A stretch of DNA of 64,000 nucleotides from positions 1,821,001-1,885,000 of the forward strand of contig NZ_JAGT01000001.1 in assembly GCF_000526795.1 (NCBI RefSeq), given 5' to 3'. The position numbers and the translations under genes were made by a program. Within the stretch, counting starts at the first letter, position 1, and every line of letters starts with the position of its first letter. Of this stretch, positions 17,865 through 28,200 are shown piece after piece. Source of the DNA: Ruminococcus flavefaciens AE3010 (lineage in GTDB: Bacteria > Bacillota > Clostridia > Oscillospirales > Ruminococcaceae). The notes beneath the pieces are model-generated. The model was given only the letters and a program-made list of their open reading frames with translations, was not told the DNA's origin and ran no database searches.

Positions 17865-19010
17865 TATCGCGCCCCCTTTCCGACTGCTTAACGAGCCTCT
17901 TGAAATCGCGAATGCCGCGAAAGCCCTTAGCTGCAAAGTCAACTGAGAAGCCTGCAAGCATATTGCCTGAGCGGAATATCTGATTTGTGACCATACTTTT
18001 CTGCGCAAGTGCCGCAAGAATGAATTTACCGAGGAAGGTATCGTCTTTGGCTTTTTTGTCAGTCTTTAAGTATTCCTGTTCGTATCGGTTTTTATCGAAA
18101 TCGGGCACGTCCTGTCCCGAGAGCGACCTTGCAAATCCTGCCCAGTCAGCGCAGGAATCAAGCTGCCGTTTTTCAAGAATGTCTTTGATAGTTTTCTCAT
18201 AGGGAGCAGCTGTATCCCATGCGTATTTATCCAACTCAAAGGCAGAGCGTTCACCGCGCAGATACTGCATAGCAAATATGAGCTGACAGAATGCGTGATA
18301 GTAGTCTGAGGGATTGTCCTTTATTACCTCCTCGTAATCTCCCCATGCAGGGAGATATTTGTAGCGCATGAAGCTGTAATCGGGCAGATGTCCTGCACGT
18401 CCGTGACCGAGGTTCATAATGGTATTTTCATTGCTCTGAAAGAGTGAGGAGGTGTAAATACTCTGCTCGATGTCGTCAGGTGCGGAGGCACTGTGCCTGA
18501 ACTGTATCCTGTGCTCTCCGTCGGGAAGTATCTCAAAAAAATATCGGTCAGTATTGTTTATGACGAGAGAGGGCGTACCTGCGAAATACTGATGAGCCCA
18601 TGTGTCAGCAATGACGTGCATTGCAACGCCGACTGCCTGTAAGCTCTTACCCTTGGCAAGCTCTACGGTCATTGCAGCAAGGTCGCCGTTAGGTCCGCAG
18701 ATAAGACGGTATTTGCTGCGATAGCGCTTTGAGCATTTCTTGCGCTCGGCATAAAGATCTCGTAGCAGGAAATGAAAGGACGCCCATATGCGTGTGATGT
18801 CATGCAATCCTATCGGATCGGTGCTTGCGTCCATAAGTTCAAGCTGAAGCTGTGTGGTAGCCGCCGATAAAGGAGCTTTCAGCCTTGACAGATAGGTCCG
18901 TGAACACAAGTCCACAAACTGAGAGCTGTAGCAGACAGACATTCCTCATGGGAATACCCTGCAAGAAAAGCTGCGCAGTAGGTCGCATAGTAATGAAAAT
19001 CAGCCTGCAT
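17857..19010 (-). pseudogene. DUF6765-like protein with an N-terminal frameshift
   Basis: From 18942 an open frame of 361 codons gives most of a DUF6765-like protein (SSQFVDLCSRTYLSRLK, then AATTQLQLELMDASTD and HVIADTWAHQYFAG, with His/Asp residues suited to metal binding). The family's N-terminus is found in another frame starting at ATG 19010: MQADFHYYATYCAAFLAGYS, then HEE. The two join near 18935-18945 around a CTGTCTG repeat. Without the upstream piece the conserved DFHYY segment is lost. This is either a real inactivating frameshift, a recoding event or a sequencing error. The ATG at 19010 overlaps the preceding stop (TAATG). Confidence 0.7.
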
Positions 19011-19505
19011 TATCTCGTCTCCGTTTCTGTGAGCTGCCCCGTCAGTTTTCTGACGCGGACGGCGTTGAACATAAGCTCCCCCAGTGTGACGAGCATGGTG
19101 ATATCAATGAAAATAGTAGCGATGCCCTCGGTAATGGTGCGAAAAGCCCATGTGAAGTTTATTATCTCCGCTGTGATACCAATGCAGTATACGATTATGT
19201 AAAGACCGTTTGCGATAAGGTAGCCGGTCCGCTTTTTCCCGCCAAGCCCCTCTTTACGGGCTGAAAGCCCGATGTACAAATGAATGCTGAGTATCACAAG
19301 CGAAAAAAAATACTATGATGATCCCTAATATGATCATTATCTGTCCTGTGCTCAGCTCGACAGTGTTTTTTATCTGACTTATCAGCATATCGCGTTCCAA
19401 TATGATAGTCATGATGATACGAATTACTGTCCATATGCCGAACAATGCAACTCCTGTTCCGATGCTGACAAGATTATCAAGGCATCGTCTGATCTCCTTC
19501 CGCAT
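19010..19505 (-). pseudogene. four-segment membrane protein split by a frameshift at an 8-base homopolymer
   Basis: Two overlapping frames (19254-19505 and 19010-19297) make one sensible protein when joined at the T8 tract (A8 on the + strand, 19303-19310). The first frame gives an N-terminus with two hydrophobic segments (MRKEIRRCLDNLVSIGTGVA onward), the second gives SLVILSIHLYIGLSARK, two more membrane segments and a basic tail. Joined length would be about 164 residues. GGGAGG lies before the ATG at 19505. Phase variation, decay or a homopolymer sequencing error are all possible. The family is not recognised. Confidence 0.65.
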
Positions 19506-19541
19506 AAAAACCTCCCTGAAAATTCAGCTTTCCCTATCAAC

Positions 19542-19585
19542 AGTATACCACAGTATTACGTTCTAATCAAGAGTATACTGTATAC
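19542..19585 (-). promoter_or_regulatory. promoter and candidate operator of the membrane-protein operon
   Basis: On the minus strand TTGATT (19570-19565), 17 bases, TATACT (19547-19542). Just upstream is the near-palindrome GTATACTGTATAC (19573-19585), and the -10 box itself lies in GTATACTGTTGATA, so a regulator recognising GTATAC half-sites could bind both. GntR/YtrA-type repressors use similar sites, but that is inference. Confidence 0.55.
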
Positions 19586-19595
19586 GGTCTATAAT

Positions 19596-19640
19596 TAAAA
19601 ACGGCTAATGTCAGCATTAAAGCCTTCATTAGCCGTTTTA
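19596..19640 (-). terminator. terminator of the CotH/dockerin gene
   Basis: A 14-bp stem (TAAAACGGCTAATG and complement, loop about 16 bases) with TTTTTAATT on the minus strand, 40 bases after the stop. Confidence 0.8.
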
Positions 19641-19680
19641 TACTTTTTATCGGTATTACTGCCTTACAGCAATATGCTTA

Positions 19681-22608
19681 TCATTTTTTGAGTGCTTCGC
19701 GGATTATCTCAAATCTCTTGATAAGGAAGTCAACAACTGAGGTCTGACCGCCGCCGAACATTCCGCCGCCGAAGTCCATGTTGCCCCAGTCCATATCGCC
19801 GAAGTCCATGTCGCCCCAGTCCATGTTGCTCCAATCAACATTAGCCCAGTCGAAGCTTGCGTCACCGAAGCCCTGCCAGCCGCCTGCACCGTTAGCGTCG
19901 CCGCCAAAGCCCGGCCATGCACCGCCTTCTCCGTTGGCGTCACCGCCAAAGCCCGGCCATGCACCGCCTTCTCCGTTGGCATCTCCGCCAAAGCCCGGCC
20001 ATGCACCGCCTTCTCCGTTAGCATCTCCGCCGTTGCCGTTCCAGTTGCCCCAGCTCATGCCTGTATCCTCTTCGCTGTACTGGAGTCCCTCAGCGCTCTT
20101 TGAAGTGTTTACATCAAATTCATCAATAGTGAATGAAGCACGGGGATCAGCTGCTACGTGTGAGCGTATCTTCTTTGCATAATCAGCAACATATGATTCG
20201 GGATCACTGTAGTAATCCATGATATCGTTTACGATATCCACATACATATCATAGTATTCGGGCACCTGAAGAAGCTTTGCCAGCGGACGGTCTTCAACAG
20301 TTGACTGATAGAGACTTGTGGTGATATCAGATGTTACGGAGCTTGCGCCGCCTGTGAAGTTGCCGAGACAGAGGTTGTAGTCCCAGCCTACGAAATATGC
20401 CTTGCCGCCCGAGTACATGAGGTAGTAGTTATGGGCAAGTGAGCCGTTGTAGCTGTCGTAGTTGCAGAAAATAGAGTTTACTGCAAAGCCCTTGAGGAAG
20501 CTTGGTACGTCGATAACGTCCTCGATGAACTTGTAGTCTGTAGGAGTCAGCTTGTTGATAGCTGTCTGTATATCGACGATATGCTGGTAATTATCGTCTT
20601 TGCCGAACTTGACGTCAAATCTGTCGGGAGTCATGTTCTCTGTGAATGAGCAGTAGCTGTCGCCGCCGAAGCCCCAGCCGCCGCCGTTGCCTGCTCTTTC
20701 GGTAGCCTTGTAGAGTACCGAATCATCATCTACGGCATAGCGCTCTGCAACTGTAGTACCCGGCTGCTCAGCCAGCAGATAGAAGCTGTAAAGCTGTCCG
20801 TTAAGGTACATATCTGTATGTGCAGCATGAGGAGCAACGCCGTCTATCTCATACATTGCGTTGTAGCAGATAATATCTCTGAGGCAGGAAGCGTCCATGA
20901 GCATATTGTTCATGCAGAGCTCAGTAAGACCGTGGTAGTTTGTCTCCTTATCGTACTTGTCCATTTTGATGCGGAAGCTGTACTTGCCGTTCTGAGCCAT
21001 CATAAGGGAGCTGTTGCCCTTGGTTCTGATGCCCACGTTCTTGTATTCCTCGCCGTCGATAATAACGTCGCAGGGATTCCACTCCTCCTTGCTTGCGTTT
21101 TTGAGGAGCTCCTCCCACTTGGCTTCGTCCATTTTGACGTCGATCTTGTGGATCATTTTCTGACTGAAGAGCTCGCTGTAGAGCTGCTCCTCGTTCTCCA
21201 TGTCATTGTTTACTTCCTTGTATGAAGCAGGCTTGCCAGCCTTGAAGGTGCTGCCTGTGCTGTGCTTCATCTTGATACCGCCTGTGAAGAGCTTATACTC
21301 GTCGCTGCCGATACTTGATGATGAAACTATTGCATATCTGAACTTCTTGCCCGTATTCTTATCAAAGAGCTCCTTATTTGAGGAATCTGTAAGAGCGATA
21401 GGATTGTTCTTTGACCATTCCTTTACGAAGTCGAACATAAGGGTGTTCTGCTCTGTCGAGGTCAGGTTCTCGCACTGGCAGTCGGTAGCTGTTGCTATGA
21501 GCTCGCCGCCTGTGATACTGATAGTGCCTGCACTTGTAAGTCCCTTGTCGCCGAATGCGGAGATATCACCGCCGCTGATGTTGATAGCTGTCTCAGCCTG
21601 TACAGCGTCGTTGCCGCACTTGATAACGACTTCGCCGCCCGAGAGGTCAACATTGCCCTTTGTTGATTTGATACCGTCGCCCTCGGACTTGATATAGAGC
21701 TTGCCGTCCTTGACTGTAACAGAGGACTTGCCCTTTACTGCATCGTTGGGCTCTGTTTCATTGAGAGTATCAATGCTTGTGGTGCCGCCTGTGAACTTTA
21801 TATCGTTGTTGCACTCGATAGCAGGCTGAATGTTAGCGGTTATGGTAAGTGTACCTGTGCCCTTGTCTCCGCCCTTTATTGTAAGGTCGTCCTTGGCTTC
21901 GATAACGGCGTTTTTCTCGTTATCGCCCGTATAAGCGGCAGTGCCGTCCGAGATAGTATTCTCGGTTCCGTCAGCGATAGTGATGGAGGTCTTGTCCGCA
22001 TTCTTTACAAATACGGCAGGAGCGCTCTTGCCTGTGATATTCACGCCGCTGAATATGAGCTTTACAGTGCCCTTGTCAGCTTCAGCATCGGGAACTTCAA
22101 CGTAGATCTGACCGTCTGAAAGAGTACCGTCAATGGTGTAGCTTCCCGAATGAGAGATAGTGACCTTGGAGCCGTCTGCCACAGCGTACTGTCCGTCAAC
22201 AGTTATGGCATTGTCCTTGAGGTGTATCTTTGTGCTTTCCTCGTCCTTTGAGGAGCTGTCGCCGTTATTTCCTTCTGCGACGCTCTCGGGCAGGCTCTTT
22301 ATAATGCCGAGAAGGTAACGCTGGATAGAGAGGGCGTCATTGGCGGTGATACCGTTGCCGCGCTCCGAAACGTCAGCAAGGTCTGCACCGTCAAGGGTAA
22401 GGTGTTTTGCGTCTGTACCTGTAGTGCCGAACTTTGAGGGGTTAGCCAGAGACTGCATAACGAGAACGCAGTCCGACATATCAACCGAGCCGTCTAAGTT
22501 GGCGTCGCCGTACAGCTTGTCGGCTGCTGAGCCTGTGAGAGTCAGGACTGCCGCAGAACCGACGACGCAGGCAGATAATATGCCTGCAAGAATGTTTTTC
22601 TTTTTCAT
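19681..22608 (-). CDS. secreted CotH-domain protein with N-terminal dockerin and carbohydrate-binding domain
   Basis: About 975 residues from ATG 22608 (AGGAGG 9 bases upstream). A signal peptide is followed at once by a dockerin (GDANLDGSVDMSDCVLVMQ, then ANDALSIQRYLLG), an unusual N-terminal position. Next come a beta-helical domain of the DUF4353 carbohydrate-binding type (about 120-390, repeated TIKGG, TSAGTISITGGE motifs) and a CotH kinase-like domain (about 460-820, NVGIRTKGNSS, GWDYNLCLGNF). The C-terminal 110 residues carry three exact 14-residue Gly/Asp/Trp-rich repeats and a run of W/F-x-x-MDWG units. In Bacillus CotH is a spore-coat protein kinase. In R. flavefaciens CotH proteins with dockerins are known, with unclear substrates. 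Confidence 0.85.
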   Translation of the reverse strand: MKKKNILAGILSACVVGSAAVLTLTGSAADKLYGDANLDGSVDMSDCVLVMQSLANPSKFGTTGTDAKHLTLDGADLADVSERGNGITANDALSIQRYLLGIIKSLPESVAEGNNGDSSSKDEESTKIHLKDNAITVDGQYAVADGSKVTISHSGSYTIDGTLSDGQIYVEVPDAEADKGTVKLIFSGVNITGKSAPAVFVKNADKTSITIADGTENTISDGTAAYTGDNEKNAVIEAKDDLTIKGGDKGTGTLTITANIQPAIECNNDIKFTGGTTSIDTLNETEPNDAVKGKSSVTVKDGKLYIKSEGDGIKSTKGNVDLSGGEVVIKCGNDAVQAETAINISGGDISAFGDKGLTSAGTISITGGELIATATDCQCENLTSTEQNTLMFDFVKEWSKNNPIALTDSSNKELFDKNTGKKFRYAIVSSSSIGSDEYKLFTGGIKMKHSTGSTFKAGKPASYKEVNNDMENEEQLYSELFSQKMIHKIDVKMDEAKWEELLKNASKEEWNPCDVIIDGEEYKNVGIRTKGNSSLMMAQNGKYSFRIKMDKYDKETNYHGLTELCMNNMLMDASCLRDIICYNAMYEIDGVAPHAAHTDMYLNGQLYSFYLLAEQPGTTVAERYAVDDDSVLYKATERAGNGGGWGFGGDSYCSFTENMTPDRFDVKFGKDDNYQHIVDIQTAINKLTPTDYKFIEDVIDVPSFLKGFAVNSIFCNYDSYNGSLAHNYYLMYSGGKAYFVGWDYNLCLGNFTGGASSVTSDITTSLYQSTVEDRPLAKLLQVPEYYDMYVDIVNDIMDYYSDPESYVADYAKKIRSHVAADPRASFTIDEFDVNTSKSAEGLQYSEEDTGMSWGNWNGNGGDANGEGGAWPGFGGDANGEGGAWPGFGGDANGEGGAWPGFGGDANGAGGWQGFGDASFDWANVDWSNMDWGDMDFGDMDWGNMDFGGGMFGGGQTSVVDFLIKRFEIIREALKK
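19859..20026 (-). repeat. 42-bp tandem repeat inside the CotH gene
   Basis: Three near-identical 42-bp units begin at 19901, 19943 and 19985, and a degenerate fourth copy lies at 19859-19900. Each encodes GGDANGEGGAWPGF. High identity suggests recent copy-number change. Confidence 0.9.
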
Positions 22609-22809
22609 TTTTTTCATCCTCCTAAAAAATATAAAAACAATAAATGTATTTAAATAATAACGTGCCAATCTTAAAATAGTCTTAAACTCGACCGGTAAAA
22701 GGCTTTAAATAGCGGAATTGTATGTAGAAAAAATGCAATTTTTAAACTTGTGCGGCGATTATTTGATTATATCAATTACATCTGCCAAAACGCATAACGG
22801 ATAACAAAA

Positions 22810-22848
22810 AACAGCCTTGCTCTCCCAAACTCGGGGAACAAGGCTGTT
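22810..22848 (-). terminator. terminator of the 22940-24685 operon
   Basis: AACAGCCTTG pairs with CAAGGCTGTT around an inner CTCCC/GGGGA loop, followed on the minus strand by TTTTTTG. Confidence 0.85.
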
Positions 22849-22939
22849 ATTTTATTATGTGCTCAGGTCAGGCAGTATCTGCCCCTATTCCATGTGCTGT
22901 CATAGCGAATGACAATAAAGCTCCATGGGATACTGCTTT

Positions 22940-23308
22940 TTAATCAACAGGGATTATGGGAAGATCTATTGAACCGTCTGCATTAACCTTTACGCCGCTG
23001 TCCGGGGCTGTTACAGCTTCTTCGGTCGGTTCTGCGTTCTCAGTTACAGTTTCCTGCTGTTGTTTTTCTGTTGTTATCGGCACAGTCTCAGGCTCTGAGC
23101 TCTCGGACGGCTTTTCATTGGTCTCCGTCACAATTTCAGAAGTGATACCTTCTGTTGTATTGGTTGTATCGTTTTTTTCTTCTGTGATCGCAGCTGTTGT
23201 AACTTTCACATCAGAAGGCTGCTTGCTCATGCCGCTGCTGCTGTCTCCGCCGTTACACCCTGTAAGGAGCAGAGATGCAGCAAGAAAAATAAATATCGTT
23301 TTTTTCAT
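22940..23308 (-). CDS. small Thr/Glu-rich lipoprotein
   Basis: 122 residues with a signal and lipobox (LLLTGC, Cys at about 18). The rest is a low-complexity Thr/Glu/Ser/Lys stretch ending VNADGSIDLPIIPVD. It would sit on the outer membrane face. No fold is recognisable, so it could be a spacer-like surface protein. It starts 51 bases after the preceding gene and probably shares its transcript. It resembles the cut lipoprotein at the left edge in design. Confidence 0.7.
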   Translation of the reverse strand: MKKTIFIFLAASLLLTGCNGGDSSSGMSKQPSDVKVTTAAITEEKNDTTNTTEGITSEIVTETNEKPSESSEPETVPITTEKQQQETVTENAEPTEEAVTAPDSGVKVNADGSIDLPIIPVD

Positions 23309-23359
23309 AATTATCCCTGTATCGTTCCTTTCTTCAGCGTTCAGATAATATGCCTTTGC

Positions 23360-24685
23360 TTAATCGGCATAATCTGCTGCAGCGATAAAATACTCATAGA
23401 GCGCATTAGCCATTGCAACGTCCTTGTCAAGAGGCTTTTCGCTGCTCATAATTCGGTAAGCCCATGCCATAGGTGTGAATAGGTAATCAGTACCCTGATA
23501 GTTTACATTGAATGTTGTGCCAAGCTGTGTAGGCATAATATTTGGGATCTCAAAGCAGACCTTTCCGTTTGCGCCCTCAAATGCATATATAACCTCAAAG
23601 GGCGAGATATTAAGCTTATTGTTTTCGTCAAAGGTCCAGATATCGTATGCAGCCACATCATGGTGTGTCTCCTCGTACTTGGCTGTATACAGACGAACTG
23701 AGAGCTTTGAGTTCAGAACAAGCGAGATAAGGGCTGTATCCGGATCAAACATGGGCTGATACTTATTGAAAGAGTATTCGCCGAATACAGTTTTTGAATT
23801 GACTATCTCATCTGAATGATCCTTTACCTTGGGCAGGGTGCTGCTGCCGAAATAGGCTTCCGAGACCTTTCCGTACTGTCTTGTTGCTTTTACAAGAGCA
23901 TCAAGCTTTTTATCAGTCTTGGTGTCAAGAGAATCAAGGTACTCATTTACTGAAAATGCCAGTGTATCTATAGGTGTTTTATTGTCACCGTAATAAAGCT
24001 GAGCAGTGATCTTGCTGTTCATATTGTCTGCGGTAACATTGGCAGTAACGCAGTAAACTTCCTTGCCGCCGACAGTTCTGAGCTCAAGCTCATGGAGCTC
24101 ATCGCCTGCCTCATCGCATTTGCCTGATAACTTGACTTTAAGATCAGCTGCGTTGCTTTCATAAGCTTCATCCACAATAAAGTTCATACCGATACCGTCA
24201 TTAAGAGTTATATTCTTGCTGCTGAACTTAGGGACACCGAGCCCCACAGTGAAAGGAGCGCTTTCCGTCCCCTTGCCGCCTGTTATATAGAAGCCCTCGG
24301 GAACAGCGGCAGAGTCCCTGCGTGTTATGTAAAAGCCATTGTGTACTTCTGTAAACATGGTATCGCCTGTTTTCCATATGTACTGATTATCAGTATCGGA
24401 GCTTTCGTATGCTGTAATTTTTAAATTGCTCTCGAGCTTTACTACAGGATTACCTGATGCGGGATCATCATCGATAACAAACCACGTTGCACCTGTTACA
24501 GCGATAGTATCTCCCACCTTATAAAAAGTACCTAATGCAGGTGCCTTTTCCTCTGATGCTGCATGAGCAGCGATACCGCTGCTGAACACTGATAATGCTC
24601 CTGTATCCACAGCCACTGCACCTGCTGCAAGAGCAGCTGTCACTAAGATAGCTGTCATTTTTTTCCGACTGCCTGATCTTTTCAT
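23360..24685 (-). CDS. secreted protein of unknown function
   Basis: A 441-residue protein with a long signal peptide (cleavage near AHAASEEK, about 41-44). Residues about 46-140 begin with LGTFYKVGDTIAVTGATWFV and carry paired aromatic strands. Residues about 150-430 include KNITLNDGIGMNFIVDEAYE, a beta-rich segment and a C-terminal helix pair (DVAMANALYEYFIAAADYAD). There is no dockerin, anchor or recognised catalytic motif. The SKNITLNDGIG block is one I associate with uncharacterised secreted proteins of gut Firmicutes. It heads an operon with the lipoprotein at 22940-23308, so a surface-associated complex is possible. Confidence 0.6.
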   Translation of the reverse strand: MKRSGSRKKMTAILVTAALAAGAVAVDTGALSVFSSGIAAHAASEEKAPALGTFYKVGDTIAVTGATWFVIDDDPASGNPVVKLESNLKITAYESSDTDNQYIWKTGDTMFTEVHNGFYITRRDSAAVPEGFYITGGKGTESAPFTVGLGVPKFSSKNITLNDGIGMNFIVDEAYESNAADLKVKLSGKCDEAGDELHELELRTVGGKEVYCVTANVTADNMNSKITAQLYYGDNKTPIDTLAFSVNEYLDSLDTKTDKKLDALVKATRQYGKVSEAYFGSSTLPKVKDHSDEIVNSKTVFGEYSFNKYQPMFDPDTALISLVLNSKLSVRLYTAKYEETHHDVAAYDIWTFDENNKLNISPFEVIYAFEGANGKVCFEIPNIMPTQLGTTFNVNYQGTDYLFTPMAWAYRIMSSEKPLDKDVAMANALYEYFIAAADYAD

Positions 24686-25153
24686 TATTATGTCCTCCTC
24701 AGTTTTAATAAATGTCTTATTAAAGAAGCCTTTGTTGTACTGATCGAATAAAAAGACAGAGCAGAATTGAGAGTGAGAACATATTACGTTTGTACAGAAG
24801 TTTTTAAGCCTCTTTCAGATAATTATACTTTTTGTTAATCATCAGTATTTATATACTTAAAGGCATTTAGCATTATAACACAGATGTAATTGATTGTCAA
24901 TACAAAAATTGTCTTTTTCAAGTGTTTCATGCCAAAAAATAACAGCCTATCCGCAAATGCAGATACGCTATCCTGTATCTCATACACCTGTGCACGATAA
25001 GAGTCGGCTTTCTCATCGGCAATGACCATTGCGCTGACAGCTCCGCCATTGCAAACTATCAAATCTTACAGTAAGCGGCAGTTATATTCTTTGACATATA
25101 TATATTTTGTTTCAAAATATCTCATTTTGTCCACCTTTTATTGATTTTTTGCG
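24686..25153. other. AT-rich intergenic region
   Basis: About 470 bases between divergent secreted-protein genes. A 75-codon minus-strand frame (24835-25062) has coding-like GC-rich codons over its first 35 residues but no binding site, and may be a gene scrap. Otherwise I see only AT-rich DNA. Confidence 0.4.
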
Positions 25154-25182
25154 TTGACAATCCATTAAATAGGCTTTACAAT
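25154..25182 (+). promoter_or_regulatory. promoter of the GH30 xylanase gene
   Basis: TTGACA (25154-25159), 17 bases, TACAAT (25177-25182), about 65 bases upstream of the start, with GGAGG before the ATG. Confidence 0.6.
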
Positions 25183-25249
25183 ATAATTAGTTCCTTTATT
25201 ATGGGGATATTATGTACGAAACAAATCCGTATTTGAGGAGGATATTAAA

Positions 25250-28200
25250 ATGAACATTACTCGCAAATTCAAGACTGCTGTTTCGGCAGTTATGGCGGGA
25301 GCAATGCTGGCAAGTACAGCTTCGTCACTTCCGCTTCCGTCAGCGGCACCTCTCAGTGCAGAGGCAGCAGGTGCGTGCACCATCAACACAAACAAGGAGT
25401 ACCAGACGATACGCGGCTTCGGCGGTATGAACCACCCAGAGTGGCAGAGCTATAATGCTCAGAACGGCGCTCCCGGAGACATGACCGAGGCTCAGGTGCA
25501 GAAGGCATTCGGAAACGGCGCCGACGAGCTGGGACTTACAATTCTGCGTATCTTCGTCAGCGATGACAAGAATGCATGGAAGAACGCTATTCCAACAGCT
25601 CAGAGAGCTCAGAAGCTCGGCGCTACAGTATTTGCTACACCTTGGAATCCGCCAGCTTCAATGAGAACAAACGGCACAGGCGGTCCTACAGGCGGTCAGT
25701 ATGTGCTTAAACAGGGCGCAGAAGCTCAGTACGCTCAGCACCTCAATGACTTCATCAAGTACTGCAACAATCAAGGCGTTCAGCTCAATTCTATCTCTGT
25801 TCAGAACGAGCCTGACTGGTCGGGCGAGTGGACAGCATGGACAGCTGACCGTGCGGCAAACTTCATTGCAAACTACGGTAAGTCCGTAACAGCAGGCACA
25901 ACAACAAAGCTCATGTCACCTGAAAGCTTCAGCTACAATAAGAGCTTCTACAACGCTATCCTCAACAACTCCAAGGCAATGGCAAACTGCGACATGTTCG
26001 GTACACACTTCTACGGAACACAGCGCAGCCAGATGGATTTCCCTGCCCTTGAACAGTGCGGCAAGGAAATTTGGATGACCGAGGTTTACGTTCCAAATAG
26101 TGATAACAACTCCGCTGACCGCTGGCCCGAGGGCGTTAAGGTAGCTGAAAATATCCACAATGCTTTAGTTGTTGGTAACATGAATGCTTACGTATGGTGG
26201 TATATCCGCCGTCAGTACAGCCCGATGTGGGATACCGGTAAGATTTCCAAGCGTGGTTACGCTATGGCACAGTTCTCCAAGTGGGTTCGCCCGGGCGACG
26301 TTCGTATCGACGCAACAGAGCAGCCAAATACAAACATTCTTGTATCAGCATATAAGCACAGCGACACACAGGCTACAGTAGTCGCAATCAATAAGGGCAG
26401 CGGTGCAGTAAGTCAGCAGTTCACCCTCAGCGGCAGAAACGTTACAGGCGTTGAGACCTACAGAACATCGGGCAGCGAGAATATCGCAAGCATAAACGGA
26501 GTTTCAGCAAGCGGTTCATCGTTCACAGCACAGCTCCCCGCAAACAGCGTTTCCACATTCGTTGTGGCTCTTGAAAGCGATGGCAAGGGCTTCGTGGGCG
26601 GCAAGGATCCCACACCTCCCGAGCCTATCGAGCCTGATGCAAACGGTTATTACTACCACGACACATTCGAGGACGACAGCAACGGCTGGGAAGGCAGAGG
26701 CGGTGCTACAGTTTCCACAGGCGGTTCAGCATACGCAGGCAGCAAGGCTCTCACAGTATCTGGCAGAACCAGTGCATGGCACGGCGCAATGAAGACCCTC
26801 GACTACCTTACATTCAAGGCAGGCGAGTCCTACAGCTTCAGCGTTGCAGCAAAGGGCTCAGGCAACATGATGCTCTCCATCGAGTATACTGCCGACGGCG
26901 AGACCAAGTACGGTCACATTGCAGACGGAGTTTCCAACGGCGAGTACGTACAGCTTGCAAATCCAAACTACACTATCCCAACGGGAGCTTCCAACATCAA
27001 GCTCTATGTTGAGACTGAGGAAGGCACAGATGACTTTGCTATCGACGAAGCAATCGTTGCTAAGGCTGGCACAGTTATCGACGGTCCAAAGGCTGTTACA
27101 ACAACAACTACTACAACCACCACAACGACCACGACCACTACTACAGCTGCACCGATCGTTACAACAACTGCCGATCCAAAGGCTGCACTTGACGCAAAGG
27201 TCTCCAAGTGGGGCGACGCTAACAACGACGGCGGCGTGGACATGGCTGACGTAGTTCTTATCATGCAGTCACTGGCTAACCCAAACAAGTACAAGCTCAC
27301 AGAGCCAGGCGTTTATAACGCAGACGTAAGCGAGGCAGGCGGCGGTATCACATCAAATGACGCCCTCGTTATCCAGAAGTTCCTCTTAGGCACTATAACA
27401 AAGCTCCCTGAGAGCTATGCAGGCAATATAAACGTAACTCCTGCAACTCAGCCTACAACACAGGCTCCAACTACCAAGGCAACTACAACAGAGGCAGCTA
27501 CAACTACAGTTGCTCCCGTTGCAAAGACATACTTCAAGAGCTCATTCGATTCAAGCACAGACAGCTGGACAGGCAGAGGAAATGCTTCCGTTGCTGCAAG
27601 CGATGACAGCTACTACTCAGGCAAGTCACTCTACGTTTCAGGCAGATCAGCTGCATGGAACGGCGCAGCTTATACTCTCGGCTCTGACTTCAAGGCAGGC
27701 GAGACATACAGCTTCAGCGCTGCTATACTCCAGCAGTCAGGCAAGGACGTTAAGTTCCAGCTCTCACTCCAGCAGGGCTCAGGCGACTCCGTTACTTACA
27801 CTGCTATCGCATCAGAAACATGTAAGAACGGCGAATGGACAAAGCTGGAAAACACAGAATTCACTATTCCCGATAACTCAGGCGATATGATACTCTATGT
27901 TGAAACTATGGACGGATCAGGTGATACTATGGACTTCTATCTTGACGAAGTACTTGCAGCATCAGCAGGCACAAAGTCTTCAGTAGTAACAGGTCAGGGG
28001 CACGTTGGCGAAGTTAAGACTCCCGAGCCCGGTAAAGTTGACACTTCCAAGAAGCTCTGCGCTATCTCATTCGACGACGGTGCATCAGCTACAAGCACAT
28101 CAGACCCTGCTTACAGAATAATCAATGCTCTTTCAAAGAACGGCATGACAGCTACATTCTTCAATGTAGGCAACTGGATCAAGACAAACGAGCAGATCAA

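Noticed and set aside
19859..20026. Tandem 42-bp repeat as a CRISPR
   Set aside because: The units are contiguous, without spacers, and encode a regular 14-residue protein repeat.
24835..25062. 75-codon minus-strand frame
   Set aside because: No ribosome binding site, and it runs into AT-rich DNA. Only the first half looks coding, so at most a gene scrap.
27090..27150. ACA/ACC repeat as a possible microsatellite or CRISPR-like array
   Set aside because: It codes a poly-Thr linker in frame within the GH30 protein. There are no spacers, and similar Thr linkers occur in other dockerin proteins.
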